Assembly: GCA_024682215.1 (NCBI GenBank)
Contig: JAIKZM010000099.1
Span: forward strand, 1 to 64,000
DNA: 64,000 bases
Source: Saccharofermentans sp.
Lineage (GTDB): Bacteria; Bacillota; Clostridia; Saccharofermentanales; Saccharofermentanaceae
Reading direction: 5' to 3'
Both the position numbers and the translations under genes were made by a program. A model generated the notes under the pieces. It searched no databases, had not been told where the DNA came from, and was given only the letters and a program-made list of their open reading frames with translations. Shown in pieces: positions 1 through 9,130 of this stretch. Numbering within the stretch: the first letter of the stretch is position 1; the number at the start of each line of letters is the position of its first letter.

Positions 1-55
1 CACTGGGTTCGTGGCGTCTTTTTTGTTTTCAAAAACTATTTAAGGAGAACGGTTT

Positions 56-2143
56 ATGAGAACGGTAGAAGAGTATTTTGGTGAGAACGTCTTTAGTGAA
101 TCCGTGATGAAGTCCAGACTCCCCAAGGAAGCCTACAAGGCTGTTAAGGAAGCCGTCGATCACGGCAAGAGATTGACACCCGAGGTAGCCGGCGTAATCG
201 CAAATGAGATGAAGCAGTGGGCTATCGAAAAGGGCGCAACACACTATACACACTGGTTCCAGCCTCTTACAGGAATCACTGCAGAGAAGCACGACAGCTT
301 CATCGCACCTCAGGATGACGGCAGGGTAATAATGCATTTTTCGGGCAAGGAACTTATCCAGGGCGAGCCCGACGCGTCTTCATTCCCTTCAGGCGGCATC
401 CGCGCAACATTTGAGGCAAGAGGATATACCGCATGGGATCCTACTTCCTTCGCATTCATCAAGGACGGCGTGCTCTGCATCCCGACAGCTTTCTGCTCAT
501 ATAACGGCGAGGCGCTCGACAAGAAGACACCTTTGCTCCGCTCAATGGAAGCGATCAACAAGCAGGCTCTGCGCATCATGAAGATATTCGGCAAGGACGA
601 TGTTACTTCAATCAGAACAACAGTCGGCCCTGAGCAAGAATACTTCCTCATCGACAAGAAGATGTACGACCAAAGAAAGGACCTCATCTACACCGGCAGA
701 ACTTTGTTCGGCGCACTTCCTCCGAAGGGCCAGCAGATGGAAGATCATTACTTTGGCGTCATCAAGCCCAGAGTTCAGGCCTTCATGAAAGACCTTAACG
801 AGGAACTCTGGAAGCTTGGAATCCTTGCAACAACAGAGCATAACGAAGTTGCTCCCGCACAGCATGAGCTCGCACCTATCTTCACAACGACAAACATCGC
901 AGCTGATCACAACCAGCTCACGATGGAGATAATGCAGAAAGTCGCAAGAAAGCACGACCTCGTCTGCCTCCTGCACGAAAAGCCTTTCGAGGGCGTCAAC
1001 GGTTCAGGTAAGCACAACAACTGGTCCATCTCGACCGATACGGGAATCAACCTCCTCGATCCGGGTGACACACCGCGCGCCAACGCTTCGTTCCTGCTCT
1101 TCCTGACAGCAGTTATCTCAGCTGTTGATACATATCAGGATCTGCTCAGACTTTCCGTCGCTTCCGCAGGCAACGACCACCGTCTTGGCGCTAACGAGGC
1201 ACCTCCGGCGATCATCTCGATCTTCCTCGGTTCCGAGCTCACAGAGATCATCGATTCCATCGTTGAAGACCGTCCGTACGGCTCAAAGGAAAAGGAGATC
1301 ATGAAGATCGGCGTACACGTTCTGCCCAGATTCCCCAAGGATACGACAGACCGTAACAGGACCAGCCCGTTTGCTTTCACAGGCAACAAGTTCGAGTTCA
1401 GAATGCTCGGCTCCGCTGCATCCATCGCAATGGCTAACACCATCCTCAACGCAGCAGTCGCAGAAGTCCTTTCACAGTTCGCTGATAAGCTCGAGGGAGT
1501 TTCTGATTTCGAGAGCGCTCTCCATGACCTCATCAAGTCTGAGATCACCGCTCACAAGAGGATCCTTTTCAATGGCAACGGCTACGATGATTCATGGGTA
1601 GCCGAGGCAGAGAAGAGAGGTCTTTCCAACTACAAGACTCTGCCTGACGCGGTCAAGCATTATCTTGATCCGAAGAACGTCGAGCTCCTCACAAAGCACA
1701 ACGTTTACTCCGAAGTCGAGATGAACTCACGTCACGAGATCTTCCTCGAAAAGTACTGCAAGCTCCTCAACATCGAGTATCAGACAATGTCCGTCATGGC
1801 TAAGCAGGACATCCTCCCGGCAGTCTCCGCATACTCTGCAGAGCTCGCATCCGGCATCGCCGCGATCGAATCCGCAGGCGGATCTGCAGACTTCGAGAAG
1901 GAGACCTTTGCTGAGATCACTGCCGACATGAACGCTGCAAACAAGTCGCTCAAGGCGCTGAACAAGCTCATCGCAGAGCTCGATAAAGTCGACGATTACG
2001 AAGTTCTTGCAGACAAGATCAAGGACGAGATGATCCCTGCAATGGATGCCCTCCGTGCAAACTGCGACAAATTAGAGCTTGAGACCGCAGCCGAGTACTG
2101 GCCGTTCCCAACTTACGGCGAGCTGCTTTTCGGTGTCAGGTAA
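56..2143 (+). CDS. glnN: Type III glutamine synthetase (GlnN-like)
   Basis: 695 aa; long GSIII-type protein with [32 protein letters not shown] and GSGKHNNWS motifs; RBS aaggagaa upstream. Confidence 0.95.
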   Translation: MRTVEEYFGENVFSESVMKSRLPKEAYKAVKEAVDHGKRLTPEVAGVIANEMKQWAIEKGATHYTHWFQPLTGITAEKHDSFIAPQDDGRVIMHFSGKELIQGEPDASSFPSGGIRATFEARGYTAWDPTSFAFIKDGVLCIPTAFCSYNGEALDKKTPLLRSMEAINKQALRIMKIFGKDDVTSIRTTVGPEQEYFLIDKKMYDQRKDLIYTGRTLFGALPPKGQQMEDHYFGVIKPRVQAFMKDLNEELWKLGILATTEHNEVAPAQHELAPIFTTTNIAADHNQLTMEIMQKVARKHDLVCLLHEKPFEGVNGSGKHNNWSISTDTGINLLDPGDTPRANASFLLFLTAVISAVDTYQDLLRLSVASAGNDHRLGANEAPPAIISIFLGSELTEIIDSIVEDRPYGSKEKEIMKIGVHVLPRFPKDTTDRNRTSPFAFTGNKFEFRMLGSAASIAMANTILNAAVAEVLSQFADKLEGVSDFESALHDLIKSEITAHKRILFNGNGYDDSWVAEAEKRGLSNYKTLPDAVKHYLDPKNVELLTKHNVYSEVEMNSRHEIFLEKYCKLLNIEYQTMSVMAKQDILPAVSAYSAELASGIAAIESAGGSADFEKETFAEITADMNAANKSLKALNKLIAELDKVDDYEVLADKIKDEMIPAMDALRANCDKLELETAAEYWPFPTYGELLFGVR

Positions 2144-2260
2144 TCTTTTAAAACGCCCGTTCCATACCGCTTTTGGGGGCCTGTTTCCTTCGGGGAGCAG
2201 GTCCTCTTTAATCGTGATGTTCGGTATGTTTGCTCACAAAGCAACATCACTCCTGCAGGC

Positions 2261-2374
2261 GATTCACGAAAAACGATACGATTTAGAGTGTTTTCGTGCC
2301 GGAAATCGTGAATCAGAGGTGAAATTCACGAAAAATGACACGAATATGTGCTATTTCGGACGGAAATCGTGAAT
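2261..2374. repeat. Two tandem imperfect hairpin units (stem GATTCACGA/TCGTGAATC)
   Basis: Arms 2261-2269/2306-2314 and 2324-2331/2367-2374; unit offset about 62 bp; shared loop-side text CGGAAATCGTGAAT. Confidence 0.8.
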
Positions 2375-2445
2375 GCGGAACTTACCTGCCGTTATGGAAA
2401 TGCTTTATAATCTGAAAAGATCACCAAAAGCAAGAAGGAACGGAC

Positions 2446-3282
2446 ATGGAAACCATTCAAGATAAAACATTTGATGAGGAAAGAGCTCTGTACGGCAGCA
2501 GGGATCTGATTGCCGAAAGGTGCCGTTTTGACGGTCCGGCGGATGGCGAGAGCGCGTTCAAGGAGAGCCGTGACATCACCGCGAAGGATTGTTATTTCAA
2601 TCTGAGATATCCGTTCTGGCACGACATAAACCTTCATGTCGACAAGTGCGAAATGACCGAGCTCTGCCGCGCGGCGATCTGGTATTCGACCAATGTGGAG
2701 GTCACCAATACAAAGATGCACGGCATCAAAGCGCTTCGTGAGTGCAGCAATGTGAAGATCACGGATTGCGACATCGTATCGCCCGAGTTCGGATGGTCGG
2801 TGAGCGACCTTACGGTCAAGGATTCCAGCGTTGAGAGTGAGTATGCCTTCATGCGTTCGGACCATCTGTTTTTCGACCACATGAAGCTCAAGGGAAAATA
2901 TTCATTCCAGTACATTTCCGATTCTGTTTTCACCAACTGCGAGTTCGATACGAAGGACGCGTTCTGGCACGCGAAAAACGTTGTCGTCAGGGACAGCGTG
3001 GTCAAGGGCGAGTACCTTGCGTGGTACTGTGAGAATGTTGTTTTCGAGAACTGTAAGATTACAGGCACTCAGCCGCTCTGCTACTGCAAGGGCTTAAAGC
3101 TCATCAACTGCAGGATGGAGGGCTGCGACCTCTCGTTCGAAAAGTCGGACGTTGAGGCGGAGGTCAAGTCAGCCGTAGACAGCATCAAGAATCCCCGGAG
3201 CGGAAAGATCGTCTGCGAGGGCGTTGGCGAGATAATCATGAACGATCCGGAAGCAAAGGGCGAGATCGTTATCAGGAAATAA
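2446..3282 (+). CDS. DUF3737 family protein (right-handed beta-helix-like)
   Basis: 278 aa; periodic short repeats (e.g. CSNVKITDCDIV, CENVVFENCKIT), matches DUF3737 pattern from memory. Confidence 0.75.
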   Translation: METIQDKTFDEERALYGSRDLIAERCRFDGPADGESAFKESRDITAKDCYFNLRYPFWHDINLHVDKCEMTELCRAAIWYSTNVEVTNTKMHGIKALRECSNVKITDCDIVSPEFGWSVSDLTVKDSSVESEYAFMRSDHLFFDHMKLKGKYSFQYISDSVFTNCEFDTKDAFWHAKNVVVRDSVVKGEYLAWYCENVVFENCKITGTQPLCYCKGLKLINCRMEGCDLSFEKSDVEAEVKSAVDSIKNPRSGKIVCEGVGEIIMNDPEAKGEIVIRK

Positions 3283-3290
3283 CTGCTTTT

Positions 3291-4103
3291 TTACGCTGCC
3301 TGTTCCAGCATTTTGGCGCGGAAGGCTTCTATGTCTTTGATGTCGATCCCGAGATCGGTCAAAAGGTTTGTGCACTTCTCTTCAAACGTATCGCCTTCGA
3401 ATCCATTCTCGATATATAAGATGAGTTCCTTGAATTTTTTGCCGTCCGTGCCTTTGCCGTATCTACGTTCGCCAATAGGCGAATAGGAAGTCAGTTCGTA
3501 ATCTTGTATCACCTGATCTTTAGTAACGCCCAGCGCGCCCTCTAACAGAGCGATAACGGTTCCGGTGCGGTCGGCACCGCCCCAGCAGTGAACATAAACG
3601 GGCTTGTCTTCAAGGACGCTTGTGATGATCTTTGACAGAGCCTCCTTGTACAGCGCTTTGTTTTCTTTGACGCCCATGTAGGAAGCTATCGAATACCGGT
3701 TGTATTCGGCGAAACCCTTTATCGGATAGTCTGCATTGGAAACTTCGCTTGAGCCACGCAGATCCACTTCGGTCTTTATGCCTTCGGACTTGAGCTGCTC
3801 TATTCCCTTGGCCGTGATATGTGTTGAATGGATGCCGTCGAGCTCGCCGCCCCTGATGATCAGGCCATATCTGACGCGTTTGCCGTCTGTGGTCGTCCAG
3901 CCGCCGATATCCCTGACATTGTTGACGCCGCTGATCTTGAGGATCCTGATCTGTCTGCCCGAATATGCCTCACTGGGAATGTCTGCCCCGCGTGACGGCC
4001 TGCCGAGATACAAAACATAAAGGAAGGCCGAGCATACGAAAAGAAAGACTGCCAGAAGCAGAATGATCCTTAAGTTCTTTTTGCCGGTTTTATCGTGTGA
4101 CAT
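3291..4103 (-). CDS. Tyrosine-protein phosphatase (PF13350-like), membrane-anchored
   Basis: CX5R signature HCWGGADRTGT; N-terminal TM. Confidence 0.85.
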   Translation of the reverse strand: MSHDKTGKKNLRIILLLAVFLFVCSAFLYVLYLGRPSRGADIPSEAYSGRQIRILKISGVNNVRDIGGWTTTDGKRVRYGLIIRGGELDGIHSTHITAKGIEQLKSEGIKTEVDLRGSSEVSNADYPIKGFAEYNRYSIASYMGVKENKALYKEALSKIITSVLEDKPVYVHCWGGADRTGTVIALLEGALGVTKDQVIQDYELTSYSPIGERRYGKGTDGKKFKELILYIENGFEGDTFEEKCTNLLTDLGIDIKDIEAFRAKMLEQAA

Positions 4104-4218
4104 GAGATATATTTAGCAAACTGTATGTTGCAAGTCAATGAAAGGCAACCCCTGATTAAACTGGTACGATAACTCCTTAAATGTTATAAATAAAGAACAA
4201 AAATAAGGAGATCCGGGA

Positions 4219-5787
4219 GTGACACTTAAGCAGGACAAGATCGCAGACGTTTTATACAAGCATCCGTTCAGCATTTCGGCGATGCTCGTATTTGTCGTGC
4301 TCATCTGCACGGGAATGCAGATAGACAACAACTACGCGTGTTGTGCGGTCATGGTACTCGGATATTTGCTCGTTGCCGGATACGGTATTTATTTAAGACA
4401 GACCAAAAAGCTTACGGATGAGGCATTGATCGTTCTGATCTTTGCGCTGGGTTTTGTCTTAAGGCTGGGTTATGTGCTTTACACGGGACTTTATGTGAGG
4501 CAGCACGACTTAGGCGAATTCATCGAGGGAAAATACAACTTATGGCATTCCGGATACCTGCTTTATGTCAGGGATAACTTTAAGGTCCCGGATGTCGACG
4601 TCAGGAATTTCGGCGAGTTCTACCATCCGCCGTTCCACTATTTTGTTAGTGCGGTCTTCTTAAGGATAGTCGATCTTTTCGTTCCGAGGGGAACTGGAAA
4701 CTATGAGACGCTCCAGGCCGTATCGATGCTCTGGACGCACTTCACGTTGATCATGATCTATAAGACTGCCGTTCAGCTCGGCATCAAAAAAGAGAGCCGC
4801 GTGACGGCTGCCCTGATCGTTGCTGCATTCCCCGCGTTCACGCAGATGTCTGCATCAATAAACAACGATATCCTTTCGATCCTGCTGTTCTTTACGGGAT
4901 TTTATTTCGGCGTAAAGTGGTTTAAGGAAGGTACCTGGAAGAACATGATCTTCGCAGGCCTGGCGGTCGGCTTCGGCATGATGACAAAGCTTTCCGTCGG
5001 CATGATCGCGTTCCCTGTGGGATTCCTTTTCATCGTGAAGCTCATCAGGGACCTTATGAACAAAGAGGACAAAAAGGCAGGGAAAAAGTCTTTCCTTCAG
5101 CTCGTAGTGTTCGGCATGATCTGTGCGCCTCTGGGGCTCTGGTTCCAGGTCAGGAATTTCATTTTGCACCGCGTGCCCTTTACGTATGTCTTAAGGTCTG
5201 ACAACATCTATCAGGACGTCAGCAAATACACTCCGGTCCAGAGGATCTTCGGTTTTTACGGTTTTCCGATCGAAGACTTTTTCATCAATCTCGGGTCTGA
5301 CGGCGAGCAGGATTACAACATCTTCATCGCGCAGGTCAAGACGGCGCTTTTCGATGCCGAGAACTGCAGGGACGATTTTGCGATGAGCATGGCGGGCTAT
5401 GCGCTGCTGATCGTTTTCCTGATATTGATCGTTCTCTCGGTCGTGGGTTTTGTTTACACGCTCGTCACGCTCAAAAAGAGAAAGACGCTGTGGGAAGACA
5501 TGTCCATGACCGTTCTTGCGGTCGTTCAGACTGTTTCGGTCATATCGTTTTCGCTGCAGTTCCCGCACATCTGCTCGCAGAATTTCAGATACAGCACGCC
5601 GTTTCTGCTCTGCGGCCTGGTCTTCTTTTTGAGGGCTGGAGAGATAAAGATCCCGGGCACCAAGGACGGCGCTTCCGCGAAGTTCGTCAGGGGCCTGGCA
5701 GTGGCTTTCATGATATTTGCAATCCTTTTCTATACGATACTTTGGACATATGTTAAGGGCGAAGTAACGGTCGTGGATCCGGCCTGA
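4219..5787 (+). CDS. Polytopic GT-C/GT39-like glycosyltransferase (GTG start)
   Basis: 522 aa multi-TM; HD motif in first loop (RQHDLGEF), FYHPPFHY; similar to ORF at 59281. Confidence 0.65.
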   Translation: MTLKQDKIADVLYKHPFSISAMLVFVVLICTGMQIDNNYACCAVMVLGYLLVAGYGIYLRQTKKLTDEALIVLIFALGFVLRLGYVLYTGLYVRQHDLGEFIEGKYNLWHSGYLLYVRDNFKVPDVDVRNFGEFYHPPFHYFVSAVFLRIVDLFVPRGTGNYETLQAVSMLWTHFTLIMIYKTAVQLGIKKESRVTAALIVAAFPAFTQMSASINNDILSILLFFTGFYFGVKWFKEGTWKNMIFAGLAVGFGMMTKLSVGMIAFPVGFLFIVKLIRDLMNKEDKKAGKKSFLQLVVFGMICAPLGLWFQVRNFILHRVPFTYVLRSDNIYQDVSKYTPVQRIFGFYGFPIEDFFINLGSDGEQDYNIFIAQVKTALFDAENCRDDFAMSMAGYALLIVFLILIVLSVVGFVYTLVTLKKRKTLWEDMSMTVLAVVQTVSVISFSLQFPHICSQNFRYSTPFLLCGLVFFLRAGEIKIPGTKDGASAKFVRGLAVAFMIFAILFYTILWTYVKGEVTVVDPA

Positions 5788-5803
5788 AATTGAGAGGGTT
5801 AAT

Positions 5804-7975
5804 ATGGCGCAGATCAAAAACAAACGCAACAAGAAAAGGGTCAAGCTTTTCAAGAAGGTCAGGCACAACAGTTCGTGGGGAACGCTCGGCATCCTTCTGT
5901 TTGTTAATCTGCTCTTCTTGAGTTTCGTTATTATCTTCGCAGGTTTTTTCTGCCAGTACCTGATCGAAACGAAGGTCGATGCGGATTATGCCGGCTTACT
6001 CGCTGAGGCGCGCATGTATGAGGCCGCCAATGAGACTAACGGCTATTTGGAATACCTGGAAAAAAGCGACCGCGAATTCATAGTAAAAGACAGTTCCGGA
6101 AATATCATCTACGAAAAGGGCACTAACACCTGCAGCAAAGAAGGCGGCATCGTTGAATTTTCGAACGGATCGGAATCGAGGAAGATCTATAAAGACACTG
6201 AATTTGGATTATTCGAAGCCGATCTGAAAACCCGTCAGATCTCATTTGATTTTGTAAGTGCATTCAGGCTTGCGTTTGACAAAAATTCCGAAAGTCTTCA
6301 GCAAGACAACACCGTAAAGCTTCCGCTCTGGATAGGCATACGAATAAACGGCGGAAACCAGGAGTTTGTCGGCAAGGCGTATTTCACTTTTAATACCTTA
6401 AAGGAAGTCACGCTTGTCGGAGAATTGCTGTTGTTCTTTATTAGCGTGATACTTATTGCTTTTGTGGTCCTGATCGTTTTCATGATCCGAAGCATCATCA
6501 ATTTCAACAGAGTCGTCAGGCTGTTCTATGCCGACCCGATCACGGGCGGCCATAACTGGATGTGGTATGTAATGAACGGCGACGAGCTTTTGCAGAGCAG
6601 GAAGTACAAAAAGCAGAGCCTTGCAGTTGTAAACATCACTTTCGTCAATTACAGGAATTACTGCCTGTGCCACTCTATTGCCGAAGGCGAGGAGATCCTA
6701 GCCAAGCTAAACAGATCACTCGCTGCCCAGGTAAGAGGCTGGGAGATGTGCGCTCACACCACAATGGAAAGCTTTGCGCTCCTGCTTTATTTCGACAGCG
6801 AGGAAAACATCATCAGGAGACTTCAGAACATGATGGACGTGCTCCAGAATACCGACAAGGATCACAACTTCATCTTTGAAGCGGGCGTTGACATAATAAG
6901 GCCTGAGGAAAACAACGGCGTTATAGTCAGGCGCACTGAATGCAGCATCGAAAAGGCATACAATAACGCCTGCACCGCCATCACGGCCCAGGGTGAGACT
7001 GATCCCGGCGGAGTATTCATCTTTGACGATAAGCTCCTTGAAGAACAGCGCTGGTTCGACATCGTTCAGGAGCATCAGATGAAGGCTATCGTGAATCATG
7101 AATTCGAAGTATATTACCAGCCGAAATACGACCCCAAGACGCTGGAGCTCGGAGGCGCAGAAGCGCTCATCAGATGGAACTCCCCCGAGTACGGATTTGT
7201 TTCACCCGGAAGGTTTATCCCCATTTTCGAAAAGAACGGTTTTATCACCGAGATCGACCATTTCATGATCAGCAACGTTGCTGCAAACCAGAGGATGTGG
7301 ATCGACATGGGCTACAAAGTCGGCTGCGTTTCGGTCAACGTTTCGAGAGCCCACTTCGCCGAAAAGGACCTCGCCCTGCAGATCAGGGATATGGTCGATG
7401 CCGCCGGATGCCCGCATAACCTGCTCGAGATCGAGCTCACCGAAAGTGCTTTTTTCGATGACCAGAATGCCATGATCGAAACCATAAAAGCCCTTAAGTC
7501 ATTTGGTTTCAAGGTTTCCATGGATGACTTCGGCGCAGGCTACTCATCCCTTAATTCGCTCAAGGACATGCCGCTTGACGTCCTCAAGCTCGACGCCGGA
7601 TTCTTCAGAGGCGATAAAGCAGGCGACCGCGGCCAGATCGTCGTTTCAGAGACCATCAAGCTTGCCAAGAACCTTAAGATGAAGACTGTTGCTGAAGGCG
7701 TTGACGAGAAGGAGCAGGTTGAGTTCCTTGCAAGCCAGGGCTGCGACCTGATCCAGGGTTATTACTTTGCAAAGCCGATGCCCAAGGCTGAATATGCAGC
7801 AAAACTCACGAAGGCTCCGGTGCAGCAGCAGGCTCAGCCGCCTGTGCAACAGCCTGTGCAGCAACCTGTTCAGCCGGCACCTGTCCAAGCGGCGCCGGTT
7901 CAGCCTGCACCTATTCCGCCTGCACCGGCAAATCCTCAGCCTGAACAGCCGCAGACCGGGCAGTCGCAGCAGTAA
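5804..7975 (+). CDS. GGDEF(degenerate)-EAL domain membrane protein, probable c-di-GMP phosphodiesterase
   Basis: EALIRW, IELTES, DDFGAGYSS, KLD and AEGV EAL motifs present; GGDEF signature not recognisable; C-terminal P/Q-rich tail. Confidence 0.85.
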   Translation: MAQIKNKRNKKRVKLFKKVRHNSSWGTLGILLFVNLLFLSFVIIFAGFFCQYLIETKVDADYAGLLAEARMYEAANETNGYLEYLEKSDREFIVKDSSGNIIYEKGTNTCSKEGGIVEFSNGSESRKIYKDTEFGLFEADLKTRQISFDFVSAFRLAFDKNSESLQQDNTVKLPLWIGIRINGGNQEFVGKAYFTFNTLKEVTLVGELLLFFISVILIAFVVLIVFMIRSIINFNRVVRLFYADPITGGHNWMWYVMNGDELLQSRKYKKQSLAVVNITFVNYRNYCLCHSIAEGEEILAKLNRSLAAQVRGWEMCAHTTMESFALLLYFDSEENIIRRLQNMMDVLQNTDKDHNFIFEAGVDIIRPEENNGVIVRRTECSIEKAYNNACTAITAQGETDPGGVFIFDDKLLEEQRWFDIVQEHQMKAIVNHEFEVYYQPKYDPKTLELGGAEALIRWNSPEYGFVSPGRFIPIFEKNGFITEIDHFMISNVAANQRMWIDMGYKVGCVSVNVSRAHFAEKDLALQIRDMVDAAGCPHNLLEIELTESAFFDDQNAMIETIKALKSFGFKVSMDDFGAGYSSLNSLKDMPLDVLKLDAGFFRGDKAGDRGQIVVSETIKLAKNLKMKTVAEGVDEKEQVEFLASQGCDLIQGYYFAKPMPKAEYAAKLTKAPVQQQAQPPVQQPVQQPVQPAPVQAAPVQPAPIPPAPANPQPEQPQTGQSQQ

Positions 7976-7982
7976 AAAAGTC

Positions 7983-8236
7983 ATTTACCTATAAAAATCG
8001 GGAATTTTCGGATTTATAGGTAAATTTTCGCCTTAAAACCGGTTTTTGATAGGTGATTTACCTATAAGAAACGGATTTATCCATTTTTATAGGTAAAATC
8101 GTGCCTGAAAACAGATTTTTGACATGAAATTTACCTATAAGAATCCAAAAAACGAATTCTTATAGGTAAATCAGGATTTTAAGAACTGAAAACGCAAAAA
8201 AAACCCATAAGAAATCGAAAAACGGATCCTTATGGG
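7983..8236. repeat. Four tandem hairpin repeat units, period about 73 bp (stem TTTACCTATAA/TTATAGGTAAA)
   Basis: Arms 7983-7995/8013-8025, 8057-8067/8087-8097, 8129-8144/8156-8171, 8204-8211/8229-8236. Confidence 0.85.
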
Positions 8237-8302
8237 TAAAACGGCTCTTAATGAGCGAATAAGTGAATAGATGAATGAGTGAAGGAGAATCGAAGCAAAG
8301 GA

Positions 8303-9130
8303 TCAGACCAGCCCCTGCTTGAAGACCGTCATCATTTCGTTGGTGAGGCTGAACTGGTCGGGCTGGAGCTCGACATCGGCACGGGCGCGCCACTCGGCGA
8401 CCTTGAGTTCTGACTCGTCCATCTTTATCGTGTCGTCGCCGTCGACTTCGCAGAAGAAGCCGACGAGGAGATCGCAGACGATGCCCCAGGGCTGGGACTT
8501 GTAGTAGCGGATATTCTTGACTTTGAGGCCGGTCTCCTCCATGACTTCGCGGGCAACCGTTTCTTCGAGCGTTTCGCCGATCTCGGTGAAGCCTGCGACG
8601 AGCGCGAAATGACCGTAGCCGGTCCTGTATTTCGTGACGAGGATCTTGTCGCCGTTGGTTACGCCTACTATGACGGCGGGCGCGATCACGGGGTAGATGA
8701 CGTTCCCGCAGTCGCAGCGGAGAGCGCGCTCTTTGTCATCTAAGCGGGTCGGTCTGCCGCACTTTCCGCAGAACCTGAAATTCCCGTACCAGTGTGAAAG
8801 ATGAAGGCCGGTGTAGATCGCAAGCGGCATGTATCTTTCGGCAAAGTCCTTGCCGCGCAGGGTCCTGACATTGATGTATTCATATCCTTCCGGGATGTTT
8901 TCGGGAGCGATAACATCGCGCAGCAGGAAGAAATCCTTGTCGTCATCGACGGTGAAAAGGAAGACCAGATTGCCGGGATCGATGCCTTTAAGATCGAAAA
9001 GGCGCGGAAGTGTCTCGTCTTTGATCAGCAGATCGATGCCGCTGAAAGAAAGGATGAGGCTGTTTTCGTCAGGCCGTTTTGAAGGGTCAAAATGGTTGTT
9101 TAGTACGTGCGGATATATGTCCTGGATCAT
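8303..9130 (-). CDS. nudC: NADH pyrophosphatase, Nudix hydrolase
   Basis: Zn ribbon FCGKCGRPT...RCDCG; Nudix box GETLEETVAREVMEETG. Confidence 0.9.
   Translation of the reverse strand: MIQDIYPHVLNNHFDPSKRPDENSLILSFSGIDLLIKDETLPRLFDLKGIDPGNLVFLFTVDDDKDFFLLRDVIAPENIPEGYEYINVRTLRGKDFAERYMPLAIYTGLHLSHWYGNFRFCGKCGRPTRLDDKERALRCDCGNVIYPVIAPAVIVGVTNGDKILVTKYRTGYGHFALVAGFTEIGETLEETVAREVMEETGLKVKNIRYYKSQPWGIVCDLLVGFFCEVDGDDTIKMDESELKVAEWRARADVELQPDQFSLTNEMMTVFKQGLV

Noticed and set aside
7820-7970. CAG/CCTGTGCAG-rich repeat
   Set aside because: Explained by the coding P/Q-rich tail of the EAL protein; low-complexity linker
7983-8236. CRISPR-like array
   Set aside because: Units are whole hairpins with related linkers and diverging arms, no constant repeat with unique spacers, and no cas genes in the window
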